A program made the position numbers and the translations under genes. DNA of 64,000 nucleotides. Source: Georgenia_B sunbinii (GTDB taxonomy: Bacteria > Actinomycetota > Actinomycetes > Actinomycetales > Actinomycetaceae). Each line of letters begins with the position of its first letter. Position 1 is the first letter of the stretch. Under the pieces are notes generated by a model. The model was given only the letters and a program-made list of their open reading frames with translations. It did not search any database and had not been told where the DNA came from. Positions 40,190 to 48,882 of this stretch are shown here, piece by piece. The stretch lies in assembly GCF_036421855.1 (NCBI RefSeq), contig NZ_JAZGOK010000003.1; one strand, 5' to 3'.

Positions 40190-41083
40190 TCAGTTGCGCA
40201 GGATGGCGATCAGGCGCAGGAACTCGAGGTAGAGCCACACGAGGGTGACGAGCAGCCCGAAGGCGGCCGACCACGCGAAGCGCGCCGGGGCGCCCTGCTC
40301 CACGCCGCGCTTGATCGCGTCGAAGTCCATGATGAGGCAGAGCGCCGCGAGGCCGACCGCGAAGATGCCGACGAACACGCCGAGCGGGATCCCCATGATC
40401 TCGACGCTCGAGCGCAGCCCCCACGCCGCGTCGCCCGAGCCGAACAGCATCACGCCGATGTTGACCAGCGAGAACAGCGCGTAGCCGACCAGCGCGATGA
40501 GGACGAACCGGGTGAGCTTCGGGGTGACCCGGATCGTGCCGCTCTTGAACAGCACCAGCGTCGCGACGAAGGTGGCGACGGTCGCGAGCACGGCCTGGAG
40601 CACGATCCCGGGGTACATGAGCTCGAAGAACATCGAGATGCCACCGAGGAACAGCCCCTCGGCCGCCGCGTAGCCGGCGATGAGCGCGGGGCTCGGCTCC
40701 TTCTTGAAGGCGTTGACCAGACCGAGGACCAGCCCGACGACGAGGCCACCGATGGTGACGATCATGTTGCCGCCGAGGAGGAACCAGTTGACGGCGGCCA
40801 TCGCGATGACGAGCGTGAGCAGGCCACCGGTCTTGATGATGACGTCGTCATAGGTCATCCGGCCGGTGTTCACCGGGCCGGCCGACGGCTGCTGGTAGCT
40901 CTGCGTGAGGTGCTCGAACTGCCGGTCGGTGGGGCTCGGCACCGGCGGGGCCATCGTGCCGGTGGTACCGCCGGGCGCGTAGCCCGGGTGCACGGGGTAG
41001 CCGTTCGGCGTGCTGCTCGGAACGTTCCGGCCTCGGCGCTTCTCGCCGAAGTGCGGACTGTTCTCGAAGACGGGGTTGCTCAC
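40190..41083 (-). CDS. Bax inhibitor-1/YccA (TMBIM) family membrane protein
   Basis: 297 residues; GTG 41083 with an AGGAGG. A Pro/Gly/Tyr-rich cytoplasmic N-terminus of about 75 residues precedes seven hydrophobic helices, from GGLLTLVIAMAAVNWFLL to FAWSAAFGLLVTLVWLYLEFLRLIAI. The actinobacterial YccA wording appears in VIIKTGGLLTLV, AYAAAEGLFLGGISMFFELMYPGIVLQAV (seen as GYAAAEGLFLGG) and MDFDAIKRGVEQGAP with the conserved Asp pair of the putative Ca2+/proton channel. Function in bacteria is uncertain: ion leak or membrane-protein quality control. It is divergent from the ABC/two-component operon. Confidence 0.92.
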   Translation of the reverse strand: MSNPVFENSPHFGEKRRGRNVPSSTPNGYPVHPGYAPGGTTGTMAPPVPSPTDRQFEHLTQSYQQPSAGPVNTGRMTYDDVIIKTGGLLTLVIAMAAVNWFLLGGNMIVTIGGLVVGLVLGLVNAFKKEPSPALIAGYAAAEGLFLGGISMFFELMYPGIVLQAVLATVATFVATLVLFKSGTIRVTPKLTRFVLIALVGYALFSLVNIGVMLFGSGDAAWGLRSSVEIMGIPLGVFVGIFAVGLAALCLIMDFDAIKRGVEQGAPARFAWSAAFGLLVTLVWLYLEFLRLIAILRN

Positions 41084-41248
41084 GAGGTGGGCCTCCTGGT
41101 TGTGCGACGGCCGGCGGGGCGCCGACGTCCGGGCGGGTCGTCGGGGTCCATCCTATGTGCCGTACCGGCTCGCTCGGTGCGGCACGGTCTCACCGGTCCA
41201 ACGTCCAGGCACCACCAGGTGTTCCCCGGGCCACACCGCCAGCCCCGC

Positions 41249-41266
41249 CTCATCCCTGAGGATGAG
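41249..41266. promoter_or_regulatory. Perfect palindrome upstream of the ABC/two-component operon
   Basis: CTCATCC, CTGA, GGATGAG: 7-bp arms with a 4-bp centre, 106 bp before the ATPase start. The operon encodes its own LuxR-type response regulator as fourth gene, and such regulators bind this kind of symmetric site. Autoregulation is therefore likely, though not proven. It is the only structure noticed in the 289-bp gap 41084-41372. Confidence 0.6.
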
Positions 41267-41372
41267 TCCGTCAACCAGCGGGGTGACGGCACCGCCGGCC
41301 GAATCAGCCCACAGACGATGCTCCACGGCGGTCGCAGGCCATAGCGTGGGACCGACGAAAGGGAGGGATCTC

Positions 41373-42335
41373 ATGATCGAGGCCCACGAGCTCACCAAGC
41401 GCTACGGCCCGAAGACGGCCGTCGACCGTGTCAGCTTCACGGTGGCGCCCGGGACGGTGACCGGCTTCCTCGGACCCAACGGGGCCGGGAAGTCCACCAC
41501 GATGCGGATGATCGTCGGCCTGGACCGGCCGACGTCGGGCCGCGTGACGGTCAACGGCAAGCCGTACGCCAAGCACCGCGCCCCGCTGCACGAGGTTGGG
41601 GCGCTGCTGGACGCGAAAGCGGTCCACACCAGCCGCAGCGCCTACAGCCACCTGCGGGCGATGGCCGCCACGCACGGCATCGCCAAGAGCCGGGTCTCCG
41701 AGGTCATCGAGATGACCGGGCTGCAGGCGGTAGCCAAGAAGCGGGTCGGCGGCTTCTCGCTGGGCATGGGGCAGCGGCTGGGCATCGCCTCGGCGTTGCT
41801 CGGTGACCCCCGCACGCTCATCCTCGACGAGCCGGTCAACGGCCTCGACCCCGAGGGCGTCAAGTGGGTCCGCACCATGGTGCGGTACCTCGCCGGCGAG
41901 GGGCGCACCGTCTTCCTCTCCTCCCACCTGATGAGCGAGATGGCGCAGACCGCCGACCAGCTGCTGGTCATCGGCCGCGGCAAGATCATCGCCGCCGGCC
42001 CGGTCCAGGACGTCATCGACGCCAGCCAAGGGACCACCGTCAAGGTCCGCTCGCCGCGAGCCACCGAGCTCGCCGAGCTGCTGACCCGGGACGGCGTGAC
42101 CATCCGGACCTCCGAGCCGGGCCTGCTCGAGGTCCTCGGCCGGCCGGCGGAGGAGATCGGTGAGGCCGCGGCCGGTGCCGGGATCGTGCTGCACGAGCTG
42201 ACACCGGTCCGGGCCTCCCTCGAGGACGCCTACCTCTCCCTCACCCAGGACGACGTCGAGTACCGCTCCGAGTCCGCCGAGGGCCACGTCGCCCACGCCG
42301 TGCCCGCACACCTCCAGGAAGGATCCGCGCGATGA
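41373..42335 (+). CDS. ABC transporter ATP-binding protein (drug/lantibiotic-type exporter)
   Basis: 320 residues from ATG 41373, preceded by GGGAGGG. Walker A is GPNGAGKST, the signature is GGFSLGMGQRLGIASALLGD, Walker B is TLILDEPVNGLDPEG, and the H-loop lies in FLSSHLMSEMAQ. A C-terminal ~90-residue domain after KIIAAGPVQDVIDASQG is typical of ABC-2 exporters of this CcmA/DrrA type. It energises the permease that overlaps its stop. The association with a histidine kinase and response regulator suggests defence against a cell-envelope-active compound. Confidence 0.93.
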   Translation: MIEAHELTKRYGPKTAVDRVSFTVAPGTVTGFLGPNGAGKSTTMRMIVGLDRPTSGRVTVNGKPYAKHRAPLHEVGALLDAKAVHTSRSAYSHLRAMAATHGIAKSRVSEVIEMTGLQAVAKKRVGGFSLGMGQRLGIASALLGDPRTLILDEPVNGLDPEGVKWVRTMVRYLAGEGRTVFLSSHLMSEMAQTADQLLVIGRGKIIAAGPVQDVIDASQGTTVKVRSPRATELAELLTRDGVTIRTSEPGLLEVLGRPAEEIGEAAAGAGIVLHELTPVRASLEDAYLSLTQDDVEYRSESAEGHVAHAVPAHLQEGSAR

Positions 42336-43174
42336 CCGCCGTCGCTCAGGGCCCCGCGCCCGTCACCGTCCGCCCCGTCAGCTTCCCGCGCGTGATGCGC
42401 TCCGAGTGGCTGAAGTTCTGGTCGCTGCGCTCCACCTACTGGGCGATCGGCGCGACCCTCGTGTCGATGGTCCTCATGGCGCTGCTCATGGCCTTCGGGC
42501 TGTCCCAGTCGGCCGAGGCCGGCTTCGACGCCGGCCTGGACGCCACGATGGTGCTCGGCCTGACCTACTCGATGGCCCAGCTGGTCATCGCGGTGCTCGG
42601 CGTGCTCATGATCTCCGGCGAGTACTCCACCGGCATGATCCGCTCGACGCTGGCCGCGGTGCCGAGCCGGCTGCCGGTGCTGGGTGCCAAGGCGATCCTC
42701 ATCGTGGTCGTGTCGTTCGTCGTCGGCGTCATCGGGGTCGGGCTGTCATACCTCGTGACGGCGCCGATGCTGTCGGACGTCGGCGGCGCGGCCGACCTCG
42801 GCGACCCTGACGTCCTCCGGATGTTCTGGGGCACCGGGCTGTACCTGGCGGCCGTCGGGCTCTTCGGGCTCGCCATCGGGGCGCTGCTGCGCCACTCCGC
42901 CGGCGCGATCGCCACCGTGCTCGGCATCCTCCTGCTGCTGCCGATCATCTTCCAGCTCGCCATGGGCGCGGTCGACTTCCTGCAGGACTTCTACCCCTAC
43001 CTGCCCACCACGGCCGGCGAGCGGATCATCGCGATCGACAGCCCGGGGATGGAGATGGCCATGCAGGGCATCCCACCCCTCCTCGACCCGTGGGCCGGGC
43101 TCGGCGTCTTCGCGATCTACATCGCCGTCGCCCTCACAGCCGCCGCGGTGCTCCTGCGTAGGAGGGACGCCTGA
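42332..43174 (+). CDS. ABC-2 type transporter permease
   Basis: 280 residues; ATG overlaps the ATPase stop (ATGA). Six membrane segments with the layout of this permease type: an N-terminal FPRVMRSEWLKFWSLRSTYWAIGATLVSMVLMALLM region, the cytoplasmic ISGEYSTGMIRSTLAAVPSRLPVLGAKAILIVVVSF loop, and a C-terminal pair ending LTAAAVLLRRRDA. It forms the channel part of the exporter. AGGAGGG in its last codons is probably the ribosome site of the kinase gene. Confidence 0.92.
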   Translation: MTAVAQGPAPVTVRPVSFPRVMRSEWLKFWSLRSTYWAIGATLVSMVLMALLMAFGLSQSAEAGFDAGLDATMVLGLTYSMAQLVIAVLGVLMISGEYSTGMIRSTLAAVPSRLPVLGAKAILIVVVSFVVGVIGVGLSYLVTAPMLSDVGGAADLGDPDVLRMFWGTGLYLAAVGLFGLAIGALLRHSAGAIATVLGILLLLPIIFQLAMGAVDFLQDFYPYLPTTAGERIIAIDSPGMEMAMQGIPPLLDPWAGLGVFAIYIAVALTAAAVLLRRRDA

Positions 43175-43203
43175 GCACGACGCGGCCTACCGCACCGGGG
43201 GAC

Positions 43204-44541
43204 GTGCCGCACGGCGGCCGTCCCCCGGTGCCGTCCCTGCCCCCGGGCGACCTTCCCTCAGGCGGCCTGCCTCCGCTGACGGAGCCGATCACCGCGCTCT
43301 CTGCCCGGCGGCTGGGGCCGGTGCGCCGGTTCTTCCACCGGCACCCGGCCGTCATGGACGTCGTCGTCGCGTGCTGGTACCTCCTGCCGGCGATCGCCAC
43401 GATCATCTGGTCGGTGGCAGGACAAGGCAACCCGCTGGCCGCCGTCGTGCTCGCGCTGGTCGCCGGCGGCGCGCTGCTGCGCCGGCGCCACGAGCCGGTG
43501 CTCGTGCTCGGCCTGGTGACCGCGGCGCTGCTCGTCGCGCTCCTCGTGCTGGGCGACGCAGTCGGGATCGAGATCGCCTCTGTCCTCGCGCTGTACGCGG
43601 TCGCCGCGTTCCGCCGCCCGGCGGTGGCGTGGGGCAGCCTCGTGGTGGTCAATCTTCTCTACGTCGCCGGTTACGCGCAGTGGGCCACCAATCATGGCCA
43701 GACGGTCGTGACCACCGGCCCCGACACCGACGCCATCGAGCTCACCGCCACCCAGGCACTGCTCGTCACCGGGTCGACGCAGCTGGCGCTGTCGGTGATC
43801 GCGCTCGCACTCGGTGCCGCGGCCCGGGGCCGGCGGCTGCACGTCGCGTCGCTGGTGGAGCGCACCGCCCAGCTCGCTCTCGAGCGCGACCAGCGCGAGC
43901 AGATCGCCCTCGTCGCCGAGCGCAACCGGATCGCCCGGGAGATGCACGACGTCGTCGCGCACAGCCTCTCGGTCATGGTCGCGCTTTCCGACGGCGCCGC
44001 GGCCGCCCTCGACCGCCGGCCCGAGCAGGCGCGCGAGGCGCTCGCGGAGCTGTCGGCCGCCGGCCGGTCCGCGCTGGCCGACACCCGCCGGGTGCTGGGA
44101 GTGCTGCGCGAGGAGCCGGACGGGTCCGGCGCCGCCCCGCTGAGCCCGCAGCCGACTGCGGCCCCCAGCCTCGGCGACCTCGTTGCACAGTTCCAGGCCG
44201 CCGGCCTGCCGGTGACCTTCGAGGAGTCCGGTCCCCCGCTGCCCCACGACGCCGGCCTCCAGCTGGCGGTCTACCGGGTCGTCCAGGAGTCGCTCACCAA
44301 CGCGCTGCGGCACGCGCCGGGCGCGCCGCGGATCGCGGTCACCATCGAGCGGTGGCAGGGCCGAGTGGTCATCGAGGTGGACAACGACGACGGCGGCCCC
44401 GCCCCGGTCAGCGCGGACGGCCGCGGGCTGGTCGGGATGCGCGAGCGTGCGGCAGTGTATGACGGACATGTCGACGCCGGACCGACGAGCACCGGGTGGC
44501 GGGTGCGAGCGCTGCTGCGCTGGACCGAGGAGGACGAATGA
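43204..44541 (+). CDS. Sensor histidine kinase (HisKA_3 type)
   Basis: 445 residues if counted from GTG 43204. An in-frame CTG at 43171, overlapping the permease stop and well spaced from AGGAGGG at 43160-43166, would give an N-terminus LSTTRPTAPGDVP and may be the real start. Four or five membrane segments lie between residues 50 and 205. The phosphorylated H248 is in ERNRIAREMHDVVAHSLSVM, the DUF1707-free HisKA_3 dimer helix follows, and the HATPase part has VVQESLTNALRHAPG and the short G-box DGRGLVGMRERAAVYDGHV. It phosphorylates the response regulator encoded next. The compact membrane sensor without an extracellular domain suits detection of events in the membrane. Confidence 0.92.
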   Translation: MPHGGRPPVPSLPPGDLPSGGLPPLTEPITALSARRLGPVRRFFHRHPAVMDVVVACWYLLPAIATIIWSVAGQGNPLAAVVLALVAGGALLRRRHEPVLVLGLVTAALLVALLVLGDAVGIEIASVLALYAVAAFRRPAVAWGSLVVVNLLYVAGYAQWATNHGQTVVTTGPDTDAIELTATQALLVTGSTQLALSVIALALGAAARGRRLHVASLVERTAQLALERDQREQIALVAERNRIAREMHDVVAHSLSVMVALSDGAAAALDRRPEQAREALAELSAAGRSALADTRRVLGVLREEPDGSGAAPLSPQPTAAPSLGDLVAQFQAAGLPVTFEESGPPLPHDAGLQLAVYRVVQESLTNALRHAPGAPRIAVTIERWQGRVVIEVDNDDGGPAPVSADGRGLVGMRERAAVYDGHVDAGPTSTGWRVRALLRWTEEDE

Positions 44542-45212
44542 CGATCCGGGTGCTGCTCGCCGACGACCAGGCGCTGCTGCGGATGGGCTTCCGGCTGGTG
44601 CTCGACGCCGAGGACGACATCGAGGTGGTCGGTGAGGCGGCCGACGGCGCGGCCGCGGTGACGATGGCCGGGGCCCTGCTGCCCGACGTCATCCTCATGG
44701 ACGTGCGGATGCCGCGCCTCAACGGCATCGAGGCCACCGAGCGGATCGTCGCCGACCACCCGCAGTGCCGGGTGCTCATCCTCACCACCTTCGACCTCGA
44801 CGAGTATGCCTTCGCCGGGCTGCACGCCGGAGCCAGCGGCTTCCTCCTCAAGGACACCCGGCCGGCGGAGCTGGTCGCGGCCATCCACACCGTCTCGGCG
44901 GGAGACGCCGTCGTCTCCCCGCGGGTGACCCGCCGGATGCTCGAGCTGTTCGCCGCGCAGCTGCCCGCGCAGGGCACGGCCGGGCCGGTGGGCACCGTGG
45001 AGCGGCTCGGGTCGCTGACCGCCCGTGAGCTGGAGGTCCTCACCCTCGTGGCGGAGGGATTGTCGAACCACGAGATCGCCGCGCGGCTCGTCGTCTCCGA
45101 GGCGACGGTCAAGACGCACGTCGGCAAGGTGCTGTCGAAGCTCGACCTGCGCGACCGGGTGCAGGCCGTCGTGCTGGCCTACGAGACCGGGTTGGTGACG
45201 CCGGGCGGTTGA
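44538..45212 (+). CDS. LuxR/NarL-type response regulator
   Basis: 224 residues; start overlaps the kinase stop (ATGA). The receiver domain has the acidic pocket LLADD, the phosphoacceptor D55 in VILMDVRMPRLNG, and the conserved T (LTTFD) and K (GFLLKDTRP). The C-terminal LuxR helix-turn-helix is complete: LTARELEVLTLVAEGLSNHEIAARLVVSEATVKTHVGKVLSKLDLRDRVQAV. It probably activates its own ABC operon through the palindrome at 41249. Confidence 0.94.
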   Translation: MTIRVLLADDQALLRMGFRLVLDAEDDIEVVGEAADGAAAVTMAGALLPDVILMDVRMPRLNGIEATERIVADHPQCRVLILTTFDLDEYAFAGLHAGASGFLLKDTRPAELVAAIHTVSAGDAVVSPRVTRRMLELFAAQLPAQGTAGPVGTVERLGSLTARELEVLTLVAEGLSNHEIAARLVVSEATVKTHVGKVLSKLDLRDRVQAVVLAYETGLVTPGG

Positions 45213-45232
45213 CGCCCGGCGCCCCGGCGGCC

Positions 45233-46636
45233 TCAGGTCGCGGTCGGTGCCGGCTCCTTCTTCGGATCGACGGTCGCCGCAGCCACGAAGGACGCCCGCG
45301 GGCTCTGCAGGGAGCCCAGCGCGACCAGCTCGCGGCGGAAGAAGAGCGCGGTGGTCCAGTCGAGCACGATCCGCACCTTGCGGTTGAAGGTCGGCATCGC
45401 CCACATGTGGTACGTGCGGTGCATGAACCAGGCGACCGGGCCGCGCAGCTTGAAGCCGCCGACGTTGGCCACGCCCTTGCCCAGGCCCAGCGACGCCACC
45501 GTGCCGACGTTCTCGTGCACGTAGTCCACCGGCGGCTGGTCGCGTACCGCCAGCGCGAGGTTGGCAGCCATCTGGCGGCCCTGACGGACCGCGTGCTGCG
45601 CGGTGGGTCCGCAGGTGGCACCGGGGACGTCAGACGTGAGGTCCGGGACCGCCGCGCAGTCACCGGCCGCCCAGGCGCCGTCCACCGCGCCGTCGTCGCC
45701 GGCGACCTGGAGCGCGGCGTTGGTCCGCACCCGGCCACGCTCGTCGAGCGGCAGGTCGGAGTTGCCCAGGATCGGGTGGGCCTTGACCCCGGCGGTCCAC
45801 ACCAGGGTGTCCGCCTGGAACTCCTCGCCGTCGGAGAGCTTGATGTCGCCGTCGATGCAGGACTCGAGGAAGGTGTTGAGCCGGATCTCGACGCCGCGGG
45901 CTCGCAGCTGCTCGAGGGCGTAGCCGCCGAGCTCCTCGCCGACCTCCGGCAGGATCCGACCGGCGCCCTCGACGAGCACGAACCGCATGTCCTCGCGGGA
46001 GATGGAGTCGAACTGCTTGGCCGCGGCGGTGGCCATGTCCTCGATCTCACCCAGCGCCTCGATGCCGGCGAACCCGCCACCGACGAAGACGAAGGTGAGC
46101 TTGCGCCGGCGCTGCTCGGCGTCCCAGGTCGAGGCGGCGACGTCCATCTTGCCGAGCACCTGGTTGCGCAGCGCGGTGGCCTCCTCGACGTGCTTGAAGC
46201 CGATGCCGAACTCCGCCAGCCCGGGGATGGGCAGCGTGCGCGCGACAGAGCCGAGGCCGACGACGAGCTCGTCGTAGGCGAGCTCGTAGGAGTCACCCTC
46301 CTCGACCGGCTCGATGACGACGCGGCGGTCGGCGTGGCGGATCTCGGTGACGCTGCCGGTGACGAGCGTGCAGCCGCGCAGCAGGCGCCGGTGCGGGGCG
46401 ACGACGTGGCGAGGCTCGAGCGCCCCGGCGGCCGCCTCGGGCAGGAATGCCTGGTAGGTCATGTAGGAGCGGGGGTCGACGACGGCGATCTCGACCTCTT
46501 CGCGCCCGAGCTTCTTACGCAGCCCGAGGGCGGTGTAGAGACCGATGTACCCTCCGCCGAGGACGAGGATGCGCTTGGTGCGGCGCTGTCCGGGTGAGCG
46601 GCGGGCGGGCGAGGTCGTGCTGGTGGCGGAGCTCAT
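45233..46636 (-). CDS. ndh: Type II NADH dehydrogenase (NDH-2)
   Basis: 467 residues. Two dinucleotide folds: the FAD-binding GGGYIGLYTALGLRKKLG at about residue 27 and the NADH-binding FVFVGGGFAGIEALGEIEDM near residue 190. Quinone-site and family wording includes YMTYQAFLPEAAAGALEPRHVV and the AAGDCAAVPD that fixes the flavin. The C-terminal part (LRGPVAWFMHRTYHMWAMPTFNRKVRIVLDWTTALFFRRELVALG) forms the amphipathic membrane anchor. It passes electrons from NADH to menaquinone without proton pumping. Convergent with the response regulator gene. Confidence 0.94.
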   Translation of the reverse strand: MSSATSTTSPARRSPGQRRTKRILVLGGGYIGLYTALGLRKKLGREEVEIAVVDPRSYMTYQAFLPEAAAGALEPRHVVAPHRRLLRGCTLVTGSVTEIRHADRRVVIEPVEEGDSYELAYDELVVGLGSVARTLPIPGLAEFGIGFKHVEEATALRNQVLGKMDVAASTWDAEQRRRKLTFVFVGGGFAGIEALGEIEDMATAAAKQFDSISREDMRFVLVEGAGRILPEVGEELGGYALEQLRARGVEIRLNTFLESCIDGDIKLSDGEEFQADTLVWTAGVKAHPILGNSDLPLDERGRVRTNAALQVAGDDGAVDGAWAAGDCAAVPDLTSDVPGATCGPTAQHAVRQGRQMAANLALAVRDQPPVDYVHENVGTVASLGLGKGVANVGGFKLRGPVAWFMHRTYHMWAMPTFNRKVRIVLDWTTALFFRRELVALGSLQSPRASFVAAATVDPKKEPAPTAT

Positions 46637-46769
46637 CCCTCGATGCTAGCCGCGGCCGCCGAGAACGCACCAGGGAGGTCCGCAGTGCGGCAGCGAACCC
46701 GCGGGTTGTCGCCGTTCTCGGCACCGAGGCGGTGCGTGACATCACAGCTTCGCACCGCTCGCGCACCGG

Positions 46770-46843
46770 TACCCCCAGCGGGACTCGAACCCGCACTGAG
46801 CCGATTTTAAGTCGGTTGCCTCTGCCGATTGGGCTATGGGGGC
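46770..46843 (-). tRNA. tRNA with anticodon UAA (Leu by codon), short variable arm
   Basis: A 74-nt cloverleaf: acceptor GCCCCCA / TGGGGGT with a G-U first pair; D arm with a 3-bp stem (GCC/GGC) and an 11-nt loop containing GG; anticodon stem CCGA/TCGG around the 7-nt loop CTTAAAA, so the anticodon is UAA; a 5-nt variable region TCAGT; a perfect T arm GCGGG-TTCGAGT-CCCGC; discriminator A. CCA is not encoded (CCG follows). UAA reads the leucine codon UUA, and A73 fits leucine, but bacterial tRNA-Leu normally has a long variable arm, which is missing. The top pair of the anticodon stem is A-C, unpaired. Confidence 0.88.
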
Positions 46844-46875
46844 AGGCACGGCCGCCGTGGCCGCGCGGAGCCATC

Positions 46876-47715
46876 CTACGGACGCGACGGCGGGTCGCGC
46901 CGAGCAGTCTCCCGGCAGCGGGCGAGGACGTCGTCGAGCATCGCCTCGGTCAGCCGGCCGGTGAAGGTGTTCTGCTGGGACACGTGGTAGCTGCCGACGA
47001 CGACGATCTCCCGGCCCGACGGCGTGACCACCCGTGCCGTCGCGCCGTGACCGAAGGCCGGCCGCGGTCGCGGCACCTGCCAGCCGAGAGCGGCCAGCGC
47101 CCGCAACGTCGCCTGCCACGCGATACCGCCCAGCGCAAGGATCGCCATCGTCGTCGGTGTCATCAGCGTGATCTCCCGCTCGAGCCAGCCGGCGCAGGCG
47201 GCCCGCTCGGCCGGCTCGGGGGCGTTGCCCGGTGGCGCGCAGCGCACCGCCGAGACCATCCGGGCACCGGTGAGCCGCAACCCGTCGTCCGCGGCCACCG
47301 ACACCGGCTGGTTCGCGTAGCCGGCCCGGTGGAGCGCCGCGAAGATCCAGTCCCCCGAGCGGTCGCCGGTGAACAGCCGGCCGGTGCGGTTGGCACCGTG
47401 CGCGGCCGGGGCCAGCCCGACGATCAGCAGGTGCCCGGCGGGGTCGCCGAAGCCGGCGGCCGGCCGGCCCCAGTACGTCTCCGCGGCGAACGAGCGTCGC
47501 TTGACGACGGCGGCGCGTTCACGCCACGCGACCAGCCGGGGGCAGGCGCGGCACACGGTGGACCGGGCGTCGAGCACGGTGAGGTCAGGACTGCCGGCCG
47601 CCAGCCGGCGCACGCCGGCGGCTGACCGAGCCACCGGCGTCTGCGGGGTGGCCTGGTCGCCGGGCCAGCCGGTGCCCGGCGGGACGAAGCTGCCGGCGCC
47701 CGGGGCAACGCTCAC
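46876..47715 (-). CDS. Uracil-DNA glycosylase, family 5 (UdgB-like)
   Basis: 279 residues. Motif A is GLAPAAHGANRTGRLFTGD (100-118), in which the absence of the usual Asp/Asn catalyst (GLAPAAHGAN) defines family 5. The C-terminal motif B is GSYHVSQQNTFTGRLT. Four cysteines at C55, C58, C159 and C174 match the iron-sulfur ligands of the family. The enzyme removes uracil, and in this family also hypoxanthine or xanthine, from DNA; important in GC-rich genomes prone to cytosine deamination. Its start overlaps the citrate synthase stop by 4 bp. Confidence 0.92.
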   Translation of the reverse strand: MSVAPGAGSFVPPGTGWPGDQATPQTPVARSAAGVRRLAAGSPDLTVLDARSTVCRACPRLVAWRERAAVVKRRSFAAETYWGRPAAGFGDPAGHLLIVGLAPAAHGANRTGRLFTGDRSGDWIFAALHRAGYANQPVSVAADDGLRLTGARMVSAVRCAPPGNAPEPAERAACAGWLEREITLMTPTTMAILALGGIAWQATLRALAALGWQVPRPRPAFGHGATARVVTPSGREIVVVGSYHVSQQNTFTGRLTEAMLDDVLARCRETARRDPPSRP

Positions 47716-48815
47716 AGGTGACGCTCGGCGGGGCCGCTGTAGTCGCTCAACGGCCGGATGAGGGCGTTGTCGGCCGCCTGCTCCATCACGTGCGCCGTCC
47801 AGCCGACCACCCGGGCGGCGACGAACAGCGGGGTGAACGTCGGGGTGTCGAACCCCATGAGGTGGAACGCCGGCCCCGAGGGGTAGTCGAGGTTCGGGTG
47901 GATGTCCTTGCGGTCGAGCATCGCCGCCTGCAGCGCGTCGTACATCTCGGCGAGCTCTTGGCTGCCGTGGTGGGCGACGAGCCGGTCGAGCGCCGCCTTC
48001 ATGCTCGGCACCCGGGAGTCACCACGCTTGTAGACGCGGTGCCCGAAGCCCATGATCTTGCGCCCGTCGGCCAGCGCCTGGTCGAGCCACTCCTCGGCGC
48101 GGTCGGCGCTGCCGATCTCGTCGAGCACCTGCATGACGGCCTCGTTCGCCCCGCCGTGCAACGGCCCCTTGAGCGCCCCGATCGCGCCCACCACCGCCGA
48201 GTACAGGTCGGACTGCGTCGAGGTGATCACCCGGGCGGTGAAGGTCGAGGCGTTGAAGGAGTGCTCGGCGTAGAGGATGAGGGCGACCCTGAACGCGTCG
48301 ACGACCACCGGCGGCGGCTCCTCGCCGAAGGTCATGTGGAGGAAGTTCTCCACGTAGCCGAGATCGGGACGCGGGTCGACGAGGTCCTGCCCGCGCCGTC
48401 GCCGCTGGTCGTAGGCGATGATCGCCGGCACCTGGCTCAGCAGCCGCACCGACTTGGCATAGTCCGCCGACGGGTCCGCGGCGCGCGGGTCGGTCGCCCC
48501 GATGACGCTCACCGCGGTGCGCAGCGTGTCCATCGGGTGGGCGGTGAGCGGGACGAGGTCGATCGCCCGGCGCACCGGGTCGGCCAGCGCCCGTTGCGCA
48601 CGGCCCTCGGCGGCGAGCGCGGCACGCTGCTCCTCGGTCGGCAGCTCCCCGTGCCACAGCAGGTAGGCGACCTCCTCGAAGGAGCAGCGGGCGGCCAGCT
48701 CCTGCACCGGGTAGCCGCGGTAGAGCAGCGAGTTGCTCTCCGGGTCCACCTTGGAGATGGCGGTGGTGTCGGCGACCACGCCGACCAGGCCCTTGCGGAT
48801 CTCGACAAAACTCAT
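47712..48815 (-). CDS. Citrate synthase / 2-methylcitrate synthase
   Basis: 367 residues from the second of two tandem ATGs (48815), 5 bases after GGAG. Conserved elements: KGLVGVVADTTAISKVDPESNSLLYRGYPVQELA, LYAEHSFNASTFTARVITSTQSDLYSAVVGAIGALKGPLHGGANEAVM with the first catalytic histidine, KIMGFGHRVYKRGDSR with the second, and LDYPSGPAFHLMGF...FTPLFVAARVVGWTAHVMEQ with the catalytic Asp region. The length and wording match the Gram-positive form that often accepts propionyl-CoA as well as acetyl-CoA (PrpC/CitA-like). Without prpB/prpD neighbours its use in the TCA cycle is as likely as in the methylcitrate cycle. Confidence 0.93.
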   Translation of the reverse strand: MSFVEIRKGLVGVVADTTAISKVDPESNSLLYRGYPVQELAARCSFEEVAYLLWHGELPTEEQRAALAAEGRAQRALADPVRRAIDLVPLTAHPMDTLRTAVSVIGATDPRAADPSADYAKSVRLLSQVPAIIAYDQRRRRGQDLVDPRPDLGYVENFLHMTFGEEPPPVVVDAFRVALILYAEHSFNASTFTARVITSTQSDLYSAVVGAIGALKGPLHGGANEAVMQVLDEIGSADRAEEWLDQALADGRKIMGFGHRVYKRGDSRVPSMKAALDRLVAHHGSQELAEMYDALQAAMLDRKDIHPNLDYPSGPAFHLMGFDTPTFTPLFVAARVVGWTAHVMEQAADNALIRPLSDYSGPAERHL

Positions 48816-48882
48816 CATCGCTCCGTTCCCACGTGGCACCCCAACCTAGCGCGGGTGGGGCCGGCGGACACGTGGACCGCGG

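Noticed and set aside
46770..46843. tRNA-Lys (suggested by the short variable arm and the run of A in the loop)
   Set aside because: The anticodon stem CCGA/TCGG fixes the loop as CTTAAAA, giving UAA, not UUU or CUU.
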